This document shows positions 1-9,919 of a stretch of 64,000 nucleotides of DNA, one piece after another. Source of the stretch: Corynebacterium suicordis DSM 45110 (GTDB lineage Bacteria > Actinomycetota > Actinomycetes > Mycobacteriales > Mycobacteriaceae); NCBI RefSeq assembly GCF_015351405.1, contig NZ_JADKMY010000001.1, positions 1,240,001 through 1,304,000 on the forward strand. Direction: 5' to 3'. Below the pieces are notes generated by a model. The model worked only from the letters and a program-made list of their open reading frames with translations, made no database searches and was not told the origin of the DNA. Position numbers and translations under genes: made by a program. Each line of letters starts with the position of its first letter. Within the stretch, counting starts at the first letter, position 1.

Positions 1-575
1 TGATCCAGGGTAGAAGCCAAGAGACCTCGCCAGAGGGTGATCCGGCTCCACGCCAAGTCCGAGTCGCCAGGTGAGTAGGTCATACGACGACGGTAGATGG
101 CGTCCGAGTCCGCGTCGGACAAAGAATCGGTGATACGACGGGTCGCTAGGGCGCCGATGGGATCCGAGGAGGGGTTGCGGGGAGCGTCGGCTGGCCACCA
201 GACCACCACCGGGGTATCCGGCAAGAGCAGGGGAGTCACCACGGACGCGCGGTGGGTGCTGAGGTCGCCGTTGAGGTGCATGACGATGATCTCGGAAGCT
301 CCGGCATCACCACCCAGGCGGATTTCTCCATCCAGGCGGGACTCCTTCACATCGCGGTGGTTCACCAGAAAGATCACGCGGGCGGGGTGCTCGCGCGATG
401 CCTCATAGGTGGAGTCGATGACCTCGTTGAGGTAGCCCTCTTCCTTACCCACGGCGTTGACCACCACGATGAAGGTCAGGACTCGGCCAGTGGCCACCTC
501 GCCGCGCTCTTCGCGCAGCTCGCGGAGGCGCTTGGTGATGTTATGGGTCTTGGTATCCGGCAGATCGATGATCAT
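1..575 (-). CDS. opcA: Glucose-6-phosphate dehydrogenase assembly protein OpcA (3' end outside window)
   Basis: Only the N-terminal 191 codons are present; the gene runs off the left edge. The protein begins MIIDLPDTKT and continues with TGQVLTFIVV, NHRDVKESRLD and TPVVVWWPADAP, segments typical of OpcA, the allosteric partner needed for full activity of actinobacterial Zwf. An in-frame TAG lies three codons before the ATG at 575, which fixes the start. It follows zwf by 55 bases on the same strand and is the last visible gene of the tkt-tal-zwf-opcA row. Confidence 0.93.
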   Translation of the reverse strand, partial: MIIDLPDTKTHNITKRLRELREERGEVATGRVLTFIVVVNAVGKEEGYLNEVIDSTYEASREHPARVIFLVNHRDVKESRLDGEIRLGGDAGASEIIVMHLNGDLSTHRASVVTPLLLPDTPVVVWWPADAPRNPSSDPIGALATRRITDSLSDADSDAIYRRRMTYSPGDSDLAWSRITLWRGLLASTLD

Positions 576-630
576 GGGCGTCTACTCGCAATCTCTGAAA
601 TGTACTGGTGGCTGCGGGTTATGGCTGGCG

Positions 631-2172
631 CTAAGGACGGCGCCATGAGCGGCCTGTTTGGCGGAGCATGTCATCGGCAGAAGATGGTCCCCACGTGCCG
701 GCGGGGTAATCATCTGGGCGGCCGTGGTTGGCCCAGTGATCCAAGATCGGATCCAGAATGCGCCAGGATTCTTCCACCTCGTTGTTGGTGGGGAAGAGGC
801 TGGCCTCATCCAGCAGCGCATCCAGGATGAGTCGCTCGTAGGCCTCCGGGGACTCCTCGGTGAAGGCCTCAGAGTAGGAAAAGTCCATGTTCACATCGCG
901 GACTTCCATCGCGGAGCCCGGAACCTTGGAGCCAAAGCGCATGAGCACGCCCTCATCAGGCTGCACGCGGATCACCAGGATATTGTTGCCCTGAGCTGCG
1001 GTTTGCCCGGCCTCGAAGGGGAGGTGCGGGGCTTCCTTGAAGACCAGCGCAATCTCGGTGACGCGTCGACCCAGGCGCTTGCCCGTGCGCAGGTAGAAGG
1101 GCACTCCGGCCCAGCGGCGCGAGGAGATCTCAAAGGTGGCAGCAGCATAGGTTTCGGTGGTGGAATCGGGATCGAATCCCTCTTCCTGTCGCAGGCCAAC
1201 GACCTGCTCTGAACCCTGCCAACCGCTGGTGTACTGGCCCCGCGCGGTGGTCTTGGAGAACGGCCCCACCGGGTGGGTAGCGCGCAGCACCTTGAGCTTT
1301 TCGGATTGCAGCTCTGCAGGGTTGAACGTCACGGGCTCTTCCATGGCCACCAGGGCCAGCAGCTGCAGGAGGTGGTTCTGGATCACATCGCGGGCCGCGC
1401 CGATGCCATCGTAGTAACCGGCGCGCCCGCCCAGACCGATATCCTCGGCCATCGTGATCTGCACGTGGTCGATGTAATGGCTGTTGAACAGCGGATCAAA
1501 CAGCTGGTTAGCAAAGCGCAGCGCGAGAATGTTCTGCACCGTTTCCTTGCCCAGGTAGTGATCGATGCGGAACACGCTGGATTCCGGGAACACGCTGTTG
1601 ACGATCTCATTGAGCTCGCGGGCGGAGCGTTCATCGTGGCCGAAGGGCTTCTCGATGACCACGCGGCGCCATCCGTGCTCGCCGCCATCCGCCAAACCAG
1701 AGCGTTCCAGTTGGTGGCAGACATCCGAGAAAAACTCGGGCGGAACGGAGAGGTAGTAGGCCCAGTTACCGGCCGTGCCTCGGAGTTGGTCGATCTCCTG
1801 GGTTTTGGCCGCCAGGGCGTCGAACGCAGAATCGGTGACGAAATCACCCTTGACAAAGAAGATGCCCTCAGCCAAGCGCTCCCAGACCTCATCGCGCCAC
1901 GGGTTGCGGGCGCGTTCCTGCACGGAGGCCTTCACCTGCTCGGCGAATTCCTCATCAGACCAATCACGGCGGCCATAGCCCACCAAGCTGAACCCTGCGG
2001 GCAGCAAACCGCGGCTGGCCAGGTCATAGACCGCGGGGAGCAACTTCTTGCGCGCCAGGTCGCCCGTGACACCAAAGATCACCAGCCCGGAGGGCCCGGC
2101 GATGCGGGGGAGGCGCTTGTCGAAATCATCGCGGAGAGGATTCCGCCACTGCTGAGGGTCCGGTGAGAGCAT
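631..2172 (-). CDS. zwf: Glucose-6-phosphate 1-dehydrogenase
   Basis: Oxidises glucose 6-phosphate to 6-phosphogluconolactone with reduction of NADP, the entry to the oxidative pentose phosphate pathway in the cytoplasm. The 513-residue length is normal for the family. The nucleotide-binding motif GVTGDLARKKLLPA is at residues 34-47 and the substrate-binding and catalytic signature RIDHYLGKE at 202-210. It starts 10 bases after the tal stop, so the two are almost certainly co-transcribed, and OpcA, its activator, follows directly. Confidence 0.97.
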   Translation of the reverse strand: MLSPDPQQWRNPLRDDFDKRLPRIAGPSGLVIFGVTGDLARKKLLPAVYDLASRGLLPAGFSLVGYGRRDWSDEEFAEQVKASVQERARNPWRDEVWERLAEGIFFVKGDFVTDSAFDALAAKTQEIDQLRGTAGNWAYYLSVPPEFFSDVCHQLERSGLADGGEHGWRRVVIEKPFGHDERSARELNEIVNSVFPESSVFRIDHYLGKETVQNILALRFANQLFDPLFNSHYIDHVQITMAEDIGLGGRAGYYDGIGAARDVIQNHLLQLLALVAMEEPVTFNPAELQSEKLKVLRATHPVGPFSKTTARGQYTSGWQGSEQVVGLRQEEGFDPDSTTETYAAATFEISSRRWAGVPFYLRTGKRLGRRVTEIALVFKEAPHLPFEAGQTAAQGNNILVIRVQPDEGVLMRFGSKVPGSAMEVRDVNMDFSYSEAFTEESPEAYERLILDALLDEASLFPTNNEVEESWRILDPILDHWANHGRPDDYPAGTWGPSSADDMLRQTGRSWRRP

Positions 2173-2182
2173 GCGGACTATA

Positions 2183-3334
2183 TTACTTATTCAACTGCTG
2201 GCTAATAGTTTCGAGGAGCTCATTCCAAGAATCCACGAACTTTTGCACGCCTTCTGTCTCCAGCACGGCCCATACATCGCCCAGATCCACGCCTGCTTCG
2301 TCCAGCTTCGCGAAGGTTTCGCCCGCGTCCTCGACATGAGCGGTGAGGGTGTCGCCCTCAATCTTGCCGTGATCAATGGTGGCATCGAGGGTCTCTTCAG
2401 GCATGGTGTTCACGGTGTTCGGCCCGGCCAGCTCGCTCACGTACAGCGTGTCTGCGTACTCCGGATTCTTAACGGAGGTCGACGCCCACAGTGGGCGCTG
2501 GATACGGCCACCCTTGTTTGCCAGCTGTACCCATTCCGGGCTGTTCACGAGCATCTCTTGGAAAGCGGCATAAGCCAGGCGAGCATTGGCCAGACCAGCC
2601 TTGCCCTTGAGCTCAGCAGCTTCCGGGGTGCCGATGTTGTCCAGGCGCTGGTCTACTTCGGAATCCACGCGGGAGATGAAGAAGCTGGCCACGGAGTGGA
2701 TCTTGGAGATGTCATGGCCGTTTTCCTCAGCCAGAGCGATACCGGCGATGAAGGCCTGGATGACCTGGCGGTAGCGGGTCACGGAGAAGATCAGGGTGAC
2801 GTTGACGCTGATGCCAGCACCCAGCACCTCGGTGATGGCTGGCAGGCATTCCTCAGTGGCGGGGATCTTGATCATCAAGTTTTCCCGGCCCACGGCCTTT
2901 GCCAGGTCCTTGGCCTGAGCCACGGTGGCTTCCTGGTTGGCGGAGAGGCGAGGGTCTACTTCCAGGGAAACGCGGCCATCCACGCCCTCGGTGGATTCGT
3001 AGATGGGAGCGAACACATCACATGCAGCGCGCACGTCATCGCCAGCCATGGCGAACACTGCGGAATCTGCGGGTACCTTATCCGCGGCCAGCGCTGCGAT
3101 CTGCGCATCATAGGCAGTGCCTTGAGACATTGCCTTGGCGAAGATGGCTGGGTTGGTGGTGACTCCCACCACGCCCTTGTTCTCGATGATATCGGCGAGG
3201 TTGCCGGACTCAATGCGGTTACGAGAAAGATCATCCAGCCACACGGACGTTCCTGCCGAAGCTAGATCCTTCACCGGTGCCGGTGGGTTGAGCGAGCTGG
3301 ACTGCGGAATGCGTGGCGATACGGGAGTGTTCAT
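2183..3334 (-). CDS. tal: Transaldolase
   Basis: Transfers a dihydroxyacetone unit between sugar phosphates in the non-oxidative pentose phosphate pathway. The 383-residue protein has the [10 protein letters not shown] segment at about 59-68 and the Schiff-base lysine in MIKIPATEE (Lys156). Length fits the long actinobacterial transaldolase class rather than the shorter enterobacterial type. It lies 161 bases downstream of tkt and 10 bases upstream of zwf. A short inverted repeat sits over its ribosome binding site and is listed separately. Confidence 0.96.
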   Translation of the reverse strand: MNTPVSPRIPQSSSLNPPAPVKDLASAGTSVWLDDLSRNRIESGNLADIIENKGVVGVTTNPAIFAKAMSQGTAYDAQIAALAADKVPADSAVFAMAGDDVRAACDVFAPIYESTEGVDGRVSLEVDPRLSANQEATVAQAKDLAKAVGRENLMIKIPATEECLPAITEVLGAGISVNVTLIFSVTRYRQVIQAFIAGIALAEENGHDISKIHSVASFFISRVDSEVDQRLDNIGTPEAAELKGKAGLANARLAYAAFQEMLVNSPEWVQLANKGGRIQRPLWASTSVKNPEYADTLYVSELAGPNTVNTMPEETLDATIDHGKIEGDTLTAHVEDAGETFAKLDEAGVDLGDVWAVLETEGVQKFVDSWNELLETISQQLNK

Positions 3335-3348
3335 TGTGACCTTTCACA
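3335..3348 (-). promoter_or_regulatory. Inverted repeat enclosing the tal Shine-Dalgarno
   Basis: Read on the minus strand the sequence is TGTGA-AAGG-TCACA directly before the tal ATG at 3334. The five-base arms are perfect and the AAGG in the loop is the apparent Shine-Dalgarno. As DNA the arms equal GlxR half sites, but with a 4-base instead of 6-base spacer. Whether it acts as an RNA hairpin, a DNA site or neither is not known. Confidence 0.4.
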
Positions 3349-3495
3349 GGGTGGGGACTACGTTTCGATGTTAGTAAAAATCCCTCCGCCCGGACATAGG
3401 GACCCGATTTAGGGGCTCTCATGCCGAGGGGAGGGAACGCGCTGCAGGCTGTCTCAACCGGCCGCCGTCATTACGCGGGGGCTTAACGCAGTGGT

Positions 3496-5589
3496 TTAAC
3501 GCAGGGAGGCGTTGATGGATGCCTTCGCTGCGTCCACTACAGCCTCTGCGGTGATGCCGAACTCCTTGTAGAGAGTCTTGTAATCAGCAGAAGCACCGTA
3601 GTGCTCCAGAGACACGTTGCGACCGAGCAGGCCGGTGAAGCGGTGCCACGGCATGGAGATCGCTGCCTCCACGGAAACGCGGGCGGTGATTTCTTCCGGC
3701 AGGATGGATTCCACGTACTGCTGATCCTGCTCCAGGAACCATTCCATGCATGGCACGGATACCACGCGAGCAGGAATGCCTTCTGCTTCCAGGGTTTCTG
3801 CTGCCTGGATTGCCAGCTCCACCTCGGAGCCAGAGCCCATGAGGATCACATCTGGGGTGCCGGTGGAAGCTTCGCGCAGGATGTAGGCACCGCGAGCCAC
3901 ACCTTCAGCAGCCAGCTCCTTGGTGCCTTCCAGCACGGGGAGGTTCTGGCGGGTCAGCACCAGCGCCTTGGGGGATTCAGGGGCCTTGAGGGCCTCTACC
4001 CAGCCGGCAGCGGTCTCATTGGCATCCGCTGGGCGGATCACGTAGAGGTGCGGGATGGCGCGCAGCGCAGCCAGGTGCTCAACCGGCTGGTGGGTAGGGC
4101 CATCTTCGCCCAAGCCGATGGAATCGTGGGTCCACACGTGGTAGATGTCCGACTTCATCAGCGCGCCCAAGCGAACCGCGCCGCGGGCGTAATCGGAGAA
4201 CTGCAGGAACGTCGCACCGTATGGGCGGGTTGGTCCGTGCAGGGCAATGCCGTTGAGGATGGCCACCATGGCGTGCTCACGGATACCGAAGTGCAGGTTG
4301 CGGCCACCGGGCTCGGTGGTGAACTTGCGGGTGCTGATGGCTTCTGGGCCGAAGGACGGGGAGTCCTTGATGATGGTGTTGGTGGAGCCGGCGAGGTCGG
4401 CGGATCCACCCCACAGCTCAGGCAATACCGCGCCCAAGGCTTGCAGAGATGCCTCGGAAGCCTTGCGGGTCGCTACGGAGTCACCCGCATCCCAGGATGG
4501 CATCCCGGCGGCGAAATCAGCGGGGAGCTCGCGGGAGTAGAGACGGTCGAACAACTTCTTGTTCTCTGGGTTGGCGGCAGCCCAGGCGTCGAATTTCTCA
4601 TCCCATGTTTCGTGCTCCTTGGCGGCACGCTCTGCCAACGCGCGGGTGTGCTCAATGACGTTGTCTTCCACTGGGAATGGAGAATCCGGGAAGCCCAGCT
4701 CCTGCTTGATGGCGGAGATCTCCTCGGCACCCAGCGCGGCGCCGTGAGAAGCGCCGGTGTTCATCGCGTTGGGAGCTGGGTAGGCGATCACGGAGCTCAG
4801 GCGGATGAAGGTGGGGCGAGAGGTATCGGCCTTGGCTTCGCGCACGGCATCGAGAATGCCTTCCACGTCCTCGCCGGTGACCTCGAGGGTCTGCCAGCCA
4901 TAAGCCTCGTAGCGCTTGGTGACATCCTCGGTGAAGGCGATGGTGGTCTCATCCTCGATGGAGATGCCGTTGTCATCCCAGAACACGATGAGGTTACCCA
5001 GCTGCTGCGTGCCAGCCAGGGAGCTCGCCTCGGCTGTGACACCTTCCTGCATGTCACCATCGGAGGCAATGACGTAAATGAAGTGGTCGAAGATCGACTC
5101 GCCGGGCGCTGCATTCGGATCGAACAGTGCGCGCTCGCGGCGGGCGGCCATAGCCATGCCCACGGAGGAAGCTAAACCTTGGCCCAGGGGACCGGTGGTG
5201 ATTTCCACGCCATCGGTGTGGTGAACCTCAGGGTGGCCAGGAGTCTTGGAACCCCACGTGCGCAGCGCCTGCAGGTCTTCCAGCTCCAGCCCGAAACCAC
5301 CCAGGTAAAGCTGGATGTACTGGGTCAGGGAAGAGTGGCCAGCGGAGAGGACGAAGCGGTCGCGACCCAGCCACTTCACATCGCGAGGATCGTGGCGCAT
5401 CACGCGCTGGTAAAGGGTGTATGCCAGCGGTGCGAGGCTCATCGCGGTGCCTGGGTGACCAGAACCACACTTCTCCACTGCATCAGCTGCAAGAATTCGG
5501 GTGAGATCCACCGCGCGGGTATCGGTCTCTGACCAATCCGCGGGGTAGTTCCGCACGGTCAGGGCTGCAAGTTCAGGGGACAAAGACAC
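3496..5589 (-). CDS. tkt: Transketolase
   Basis: Thiamine-diphosphate enzyme moving two-carbon units in the non-oxidative pentose phosphate pathway. The frame is open up to an ATG at 5646, but I place the start at GTG 5589 (protein begins VSLSPELAALT). That matches the N-terminus I recall for C. glutamicum transketolase, and AGAAAGG lies eight bases upstream. The first version would be 716 residues, this one 697. Seen motifs: SGHPGTAMSLAP near the N-terminus, the cofactor motif GDGDMQEGV, and GLGEDGPTHQPVE in the central domain. First gene of the tkt-tal-zwf-opcA row. Near the stop, the nonamer TTAACGCAG occurs twice (3484-3492, 3496-3504). Confidence 0.95.
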   Translation of the reverse strand: MSLSPELAALTVRNYPADWSETDTRAVDLTRILAADAVEKCGSGHPGTAMSLAPLAYTLYQRVMRHDPRDVKWLGRDRFVLSAGHSSLTQYIQLYLGGFGLELEDLQALRTWGSKTPGHPEVHHTDGVEITTGPLGQGLASSVGMAMAARRERALFDPNAAPGESIFDHFIYVIASDGDMQEGVTAEASSLAGTQQLGNLIVFWDDNGISIEDETTIAFTEDVTKRYEAYGWQTLEVTGEDVEGILDAVREAKADTSRPTFIRLSSVIAYPAPNAMNTGASHGAALGAEEISAIKQELGFPDSPFPVEDNVIEHTRALAERAAKEHETWDEKFDAWAAANPENKKLFDRLYSRELPADFAAGMPSWDAGDSVATRKASEASLQALGAVLPELWGGSADLAGSTNTIIKDSPSFGPEAISTRKFTTEPGGRNLHFGIREHAMVAILNGIALHGPTRPYGATFLQFSDYARGAVRLGALMKSDIYHVWTHDSIGLGEDGPTHQPVEHLAALRAIPHLYVIRPADANETAAGWVEALKAPESPKALVLTRQNLPVLEGTKELAAEGVARGAYILREASTGTPDVILMGSGSEVELAIQAAETLEAEGIPARVVSVPCMEWFLEQDQQYVESILPEEITARVSVEAAISMPWHRFTGLLGRNVSLEHYGASADYKTLYKEFGITAEAVVDAAKASINASLR

Positions 5590-5785
5590 TGAATTCGCCT
5601 TTCTGCAGACCCCGTCAAGAGTCCGTCGAATCGAGTTAGTTGGCATTCCCTGACCAGTTTAGAGCCTCGCGCCTAGCCGCGTCTTCGGCGGTGGCCTGTT
5701 TTTTGCCACGTGGGGACTCGGGTACGGTAGATAAGACGATTGAGCACAGGCGTGCAAGACGGAGAAAAGTGAGGCGAGACGCTCG

Positions 5786-6721
5786 GTGAATAAGTTCGCT
5801 GACACTGTTAAGGCCTATGTGGCCTTGACCAAGCCTAGGGTCATTGAGTTGCTCCTAGTTGCGACAATCCCAGCGATGTTGCAGGCAGAGCGAGGGGACG
5901 TGAACTTCGGCCTCATTCTCCTGACTTTGGTCGGTGGCTGGATGGGGGCGGCCTCGGCAAACACTTTCAACATGGTGGCCGATTACGATATCGACCAAAA
6001 GATGCGTCGCACCCGCCGTCGCCCGCTGGCCAAGGACACGGTCAGCCTGCGCGAGGCCACCATCTTCGCCTGGGTACTGATGATCGCCAGCTTCCTCTGG
6101 CTTTGGCTACTCGCGGATTCCCTGCTCGCGGCCGGGTTCATCCTGCTGACCATCTGGTTCTACATCTACGTGTACACCAAGTGGCTCAAGCGCCGTACCT
6201 GGCAGAACGTGATCTGGGGCGGTGCCGCAGGTTGTATGCCCGTCGTGGTGGGCTGGGCTGTGATCACCGATCACAACGGTGGCGCGTTTAACGCCGGATG
6301 GCACTCTTGGGCGCAGGCAATCATCCTGTTCATGGTGGTTTTCTTCTGGACACCACCGCACACGTGGGCACTGGGAATGCGCTACCGCGAGGATTATGAA
6401 GCCGCTGGCGTGCCCATGATGCCCGTGGTGAAGCCGCCCCTCGAGGTGACTCGCCAGATCCTGGGGTACACGTGGGCCACCGTCATCACCTCGCTGTTGC
6501 TGGTTCCGGCCACCAGCTGGATCTACGCCGTGGCAGCCACGCTGTGCGGTCTGTGGTTCATCTTCATGGCCACCAAGCTGCACCTGGGAGTGAAGAACGG
6601 CACGCCCGTTAAGCCGATGCAGTTGTTCTTCCTCTCCAACAACTATCTCTCTGTTCTCTTCGTTGCCCTTTCTATCGACGCCGTCCTCGGCTGGGACACC
6701 TTCTCCACCCTGTTGAGCTAG
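5786..6721 (+). CDS. ctaB: Protohaem IX farnesyltransferase (haem O synthase)
   Basis: Integral membrane prenyltransferase that adds a farnesyl group to haem B, giving haem O for cytochrome oxidase maturation. The 311-residue protein is strongly hydrophobic with the UbiA-family aspartate motif NMVADYDID at residues 62-70 followed by the basic stretch [10 protein letters not shown]. Start is GTG 5786, behind GGAGAAAAGTGAGG. It is transcribed away from tkt across a 196-base region and converges on ctaA, the next enzyme of haem A formation; the two share a bidirectional terminator. Confidence 0.96.
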   Translation: MNKFADTVKAYVALTKPRVIELLLVATIPAMLQAERGDVNFGLILLTLVGGWMGAASANTFNMVADYDIDQKMRRTRRRPLAKDTVSLREATIFAWVLMIASFLWLWLLADSLLAAGFILLTIWFYIYVYTKWLKRRTWQNVIWGGAAGCMPVVVGWAVITDHNGGAFNAGWHSWAQAIILFMVVFFWTPPHTWALGMRYREDYEAAGVPMMPVVKPPLEVTRQILGYTWATVITSLLLVPATSWIYAVAATLCGLWFIFMATKLHLGVKNGTPVKPMQLFFLSNNYLSVLFVALSIDAVLGWDTFSTLLS

Positions 6722-6781
6722 GTTCTCACCCGCGAGAGCGAGGCGGTGCAGTCGCCTAAACAACTGCCCAGCAGGCAAGCC

Positions 6782-6828
6782 AAAGCCCCTCCCACTGAGA
6801 TGTGATTCTCGGTGCGAGGGGCTTTTGT
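6782..6828. terminator. Bidirectional rho-independent terminator between ctaB and ctaA
   Basis: AAAGCCCCTC (6782-6791) pairs with GAGGGGCTTT (6816-6825). On the plus strand the stem is followed by TTTTGT and on the minus strand the 5' arm reads out as a TTT run, so it can end both ctaB and ctaA transcripts. Confidence 0.85.
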
Positions 6829-6900
6829 GCTGCTTGGTTCACATGTGGTCTGGCCTATGTGCTGCCTGCATTCGCAGCTGGGGGCCAGCGCTCAAGCGGG

Positions 6901-7974
6901 TTAAACCGTGCTCTGATAATCCACGGTATTGAGCAGTTTCGCGTCTGCAGAAGGGGAGCCGGTATGGGTGGCGTCGCCTCCCAAAAGACGCTGACGCTGC
7001 GCCCACAACAGGCCGGTGACCAAAGTGGTGAGGCCGGAGCCCAGCACGTGCACCGGCACGGTCCATTCCGGCACGCCGAGCCAGTACTGGATGATGCCCA
7101 CCATGCCCTGCAGCACGATCGCACCCACGAGCCACAGCGCGGTCACCTTGAGCTTTCGGCCCACCTGGAGGGCAAACAGTGCGGCCAGCAAGCCCACGGT
7201 GATGCCGAGGTAGAGGTACATCGCGTGGGCGTGAATGTGCGCGATTTCAATGAGGGGGAATTGCAGGCGGTGCTCGGGGAGGATGGCCTCGTCACCCGCG
7301 TGCGGGCCAGCTCCAGTGACCAGGGTGCCGGTCATGAGCACCAGCGCCAGGGTGACCGCGGAACCATGCGTGAGCGCGGTTATGGCACCCGGCATGAGGT
7401 TGACGCGCTCGCCGTCGTCTGGCTCACCGACGCGAATCACCAGCACCGCGGCGAAGAAGACCAGCAGCATGGAGGGGAGGAAGTGCAGTGCGACAACCCA
7501 CCAGGTCAGATCCATGCGCACCGAAATGCCACCGATGACTGCCTGGGCGATGATTCCCAGTCCTTGGAGGAACGCCATGTGGAGCACGAGTGGGCGTCGG
7601 GCTGCCCGAATCAGGGCCATGAAGGTCACGGCGGCAGCGACGATCAACACGAAGGTAAGGAGGCGGTTGCCGAACTCAATGGCCTGGTGAATCCACGGGG
7701 CGGCGCCCGCAGTGGGGAAGAGGGATCCCGGGTGGCACTCTGGCCAGGTGTTACAACCTAGACCGGAGCCGGTTACTCGCACCAACGCGCCGGTGAATGT
7801 GATGCCGGTTTGGCAGGCCAACAAGATGATGGCGAACATTCTCTGCGACTTGATGGTGGGGATGGGGATCCCGAGTTTGGCGTCTATGAGGTGCAGCCAC
7901 GCATAAAGGGTGGCTAGGCCTCGAGCCAGCGGATTTGTTTCGTTTTTAGCGCGTTCCCGCATTGTTTCCAACAC
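6901..7974 (-). CDS. ctaA: Haem A synthase (CtaA/Cox15 family)
   Basis: Multi-span membrane protein that oxidises the C8 methyl group of haem O to give haem A for aa3-type cytochrome oxidase. At 357 residues with about eight hydrophobic helices it fits the family. The TGSGLGCNTWPEC segment carries the loop cysteine pair (Cys74, Cys80) of Gram-positive CtaA proteins, and conserved histidines lie in HQAIEFGNR and HIHAHAMY. It is 71 bases downstream of the ABC permease gene and may be the last member of the mptB row. It converges on ctaB. Confidence 0.94.
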   Translation of the reverse strand: MLETMRERAKNETNPLARGLATLYAWLHLIDAKLGIPIPTIKSQRMFAIILLACQTGITFTGALVRVTGSGLGCNTWPECHPGSLFPTAGAAPWIHQAIEFGNRLLTFVLIVAAAVTFMALIRAARRPLVLHMAFLQGLGIIAQAVIGGISVRMDLTWWVVALHFLPSMLLVFFAAVLVIRVGEPDDGERVNLMPGAITALTHGSAVTLALVLMTGTLVTGAGPHAGDEAILPEHRLQFPLIEIAHIHAHAMYLYLGITVGLLAALFALQVGRKLKVTALWLVGAIVLQGMVGIIQYWLGVPEWTVPVHVLGSGLTTLVTGLLWAQRQRLLGGDATHTGSPSADAKLLNTVDYQSTV

Positions 7975-8045
7975 GTTATCCAGACTATATCCCGAGCTGG
8001 AGTATCCCTAATTTCCGCTGGGCAAAGCGCTTAGCGGCGAACTGC

Positions 8046-8900
8046 CTAGTCCGTGTCCATGGTGAAGCTGAAGAACTTGAAGGTCAGTGCGGTGCCGATG
8101 ATCGCCCATCCCAGCAAGATGAGCACGGCCAGCCAATCAAACTGCCCATGGTTCATGGCTGCGGAGAAGCCGTCGGTGAGTGCCACGGAAGGGATGAATT
8201 TCAGCGCCTGGGCGGTGCCCTCGCTCAGACCGCTGGCCATGGTGGAGAACACCGCGGCACCCACGAAGATGAACCACACGGTGTTGGAGAGCGCCAGCAC
8301 CATCTCGGAACTCAACGTGCCGCCCAGGAGCAGCCCGCAGCTGGTGAAGGCGGCCACGCCGAACAATCCCACCACGACTGCATAGCCAATCCCGGAAAGC
8401 TGGGGCGACCAGCCCAGAATGGCTGCGGTGATGGTGAGGATGACGACCTGCACCGCGACCACCACGGCCACCGCGCACACTTTGCCACCGATCAACGCCC
8501 ACGTGGGCACGCCGGACGCACCGATGCGCTTGAGGGCCCCGTAGCGACGGTCGAAAGCCACGGCGATGGCCTGCCCGGTGAACGCAGCACCCATCAAGGC
8601 GATGGCCAAGGTCATGGGGTAGATCTGCTGGACGTTCTTTTCTTCCATCAGGCCAGGCAGGAGAGACAGCCCGATCAGCATCACCATCGGAATGATGAGC
8701 GAGAGCAACTGCTGCTCACCGTGGCGCAGGAACAGCAGGGATTCCATCTTGGACTGCGCGCGGAGGATGGAGGAGCTCTTCGCGCGGCGCACATCGGGAG
8801 TGAACGTGCCTGCGGAGAAACGCTCGGTGTTGACAGTGTTGACGGCCGGCTTGCTTCCAGATTTACTTGCCGGCTTGCTGGCAGATTTCGGCGCGCTCAT
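8046..8900 (-). CDS. ABC-2 type exporter, membrane subunit
   Basis: 284 residues: an Ala/Ser/Lys-rich cytoplasmic N-terminus (about 1-60), then six predicted membrane segments typical of ABC-2 (DrrB/NodJ-like) permeases, for example IIPMVMLIGLSLLPG and LIGGKVCAVAVVVAVQ. It shares one base with the stop of the ATPase gene (TAATG), a sign of translational coupling. The pair corresponds in position to Rv1457c-Rv1458c of M. tuberculosis, beside mptB. The transported substrate is not known; proximity to a mannosyltransferase suggests an envelope component, but that is inference. Confidence 0.88.
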   Translation of the reverse strand: MSAPKSASKPASKSGSKPAVNTVNTERFSAGTFTPDVRRAKSSSILRAQSKMESLLFLRHGEQQLLSLIIPMVMLIGLSLLPGLMEEKNVQQIYPMTLAIALMGAAFTGQAIAVAFDRRYGALKRIGASGVPTWALIGGKVCAVAVVVAVQVVILTITAAILGWSPQLSGIGYAVVVGLFGVAAFTSCGLLLGGTLSSEMVLALSNTVWFIFVGAAVFSTMASGLSEGTAQALKFIPSVALTDGFSAAMNHGQFDWLAVLILLGWAIIGTALTFKFFSFTMDTD

Positions 8901-9913
8901 TAGCGAATCTCTCTTCCCGTAATGGAGAGGAAAACGTCCTCTAGGCTCTGTTTATCCACCTCGAGGCGCTGCAACAGCAGACCCTGCCGGGCCACAGCAG
9001 CAGCGATATCCGCGATGGTTTGCGGGGTGAGTTCAGTCATGGTGATCTTCCATACGTGCTGGCCACCGGGATGGTTGGTGTCTTCCTGCTGGGCTTCAAT
9101 GCTCGCCTCTGCAGCACTCTGGCTGTTGGTCAGTTCTTGGCGCAGCTCAGTGACATCGAGCGGCCCATCCACCATGAGGCTCACCACGTGCTGAGAGCGA
9201 GTCTCAGCCGCGTTTCCGCTGGTCAACTGCGCTGGAGTGCCTTCGGCCACTACGGTGCCGCGATCGATGATCACCACCTGATCCGCCAGCGCCTCAGCCT
9301 CATCCATCAAGTGCGTGGTCAGCACCACGGTCACCCCATCGCGCTTCAGCGAGCGCACCAGATCCCACACCACCAGCCGAGATTGCGCATCCAGACCGGC
9401 CGTGGGCTCATCCAGGAAGATCAGCTCGGGGCGCCCAACCAGTGCGCAGGCCAGGGAGAGCCGTTGTTGCTGGCCTCCTGACAGCCTTCGGTAAGGGGTC
9501 TTCTTATTCGACGCCAACCCCACGGTTTCCAACAACCATTCAGTATCTAGGGGATTGCGGGAATACGAGGCCACGAGCTCCAACATCTCGCCGACCCGAA
9601 CCCCGGGATACGCGCCACCACCCTGCAACATCACGCCGATGCGGCTACGAACCTCATCGGTGTGATGCGCGGGATCCATGCCCAGTACGCGCACCGTGCC
9701 GGAATCCGGGACAAGGAATCCTTCGCACATTTCCACGGTGGTGGTCTTACCTGCACCGTTGGGACCGAGGAGTGCCAGTACCTCGCCGCGATGCAGCGTG
9801 AGATCCAGGCCATCAACTGCGGTGTTTTCTCCGAATGATTTTCTCACCCCACGTAGTTGGAGAACCTCCGGTGCATCGGAGGCGGCAGGCGGGGTGTGGT
9901 TTGCTTCGGTCAC
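8900..9913 (-). CDS. ABC exporter, ATP-binding subunit
   Basis: 337-residue ATPase energising the permease encoded just downstream. Walker A GPNGAGKTT is at residues 50-58, the signature LSGGQQQRL at 144-152 and Walker B LIFLDEP at 164-170, with an H-loop at TTHLMDEAE. The roughly 100-residue tail with TEL and LEDVFLSITGREIR is typical of DrrA/CcmA-type daunorubicin-like exporters. It starts six bases after mptB and overlaps the permease by one base, so the three are probably one transcription unit. Confidence 0.92.
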   Translation of the reverse strand: MTEANHTPPAASDAPEVLQLRGVRKSFGENTAVDGLDLTLHRGEVLALLGPNGAGKTTTVEMCEGFLVPDSGTVRVLGMDPAHHTDEVRSRIGVMLQGGGAYPGVRVGEMLELVASYSRNPLDTEWLLETVGLASNKKTPYRRLSGGQQQRLSLACALVGRPELIFLDEPTAGLDAQSRLVVWDLVRSLKRDGVTVVLTTHLMDEAEALADQVVIIDRGTVVAEGTPAQLTSGNAAETRSQHVVSLMVDGPLDVTELRQELTNSQSAAEASIEAQQEDTNHPGGQHVWKITMTELTPQTIADIAAAVARQGLLLQRLEVDKQSLEDVFLSITGREIR

Positions 9914-9919
9914 GATGAT

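Noticed and set aside
3601-5175. A 524-codon open frame antisense to tkt
   Set aside because: Shadow of transketolase; no motif, and tkt on the other strand is unmistakable.
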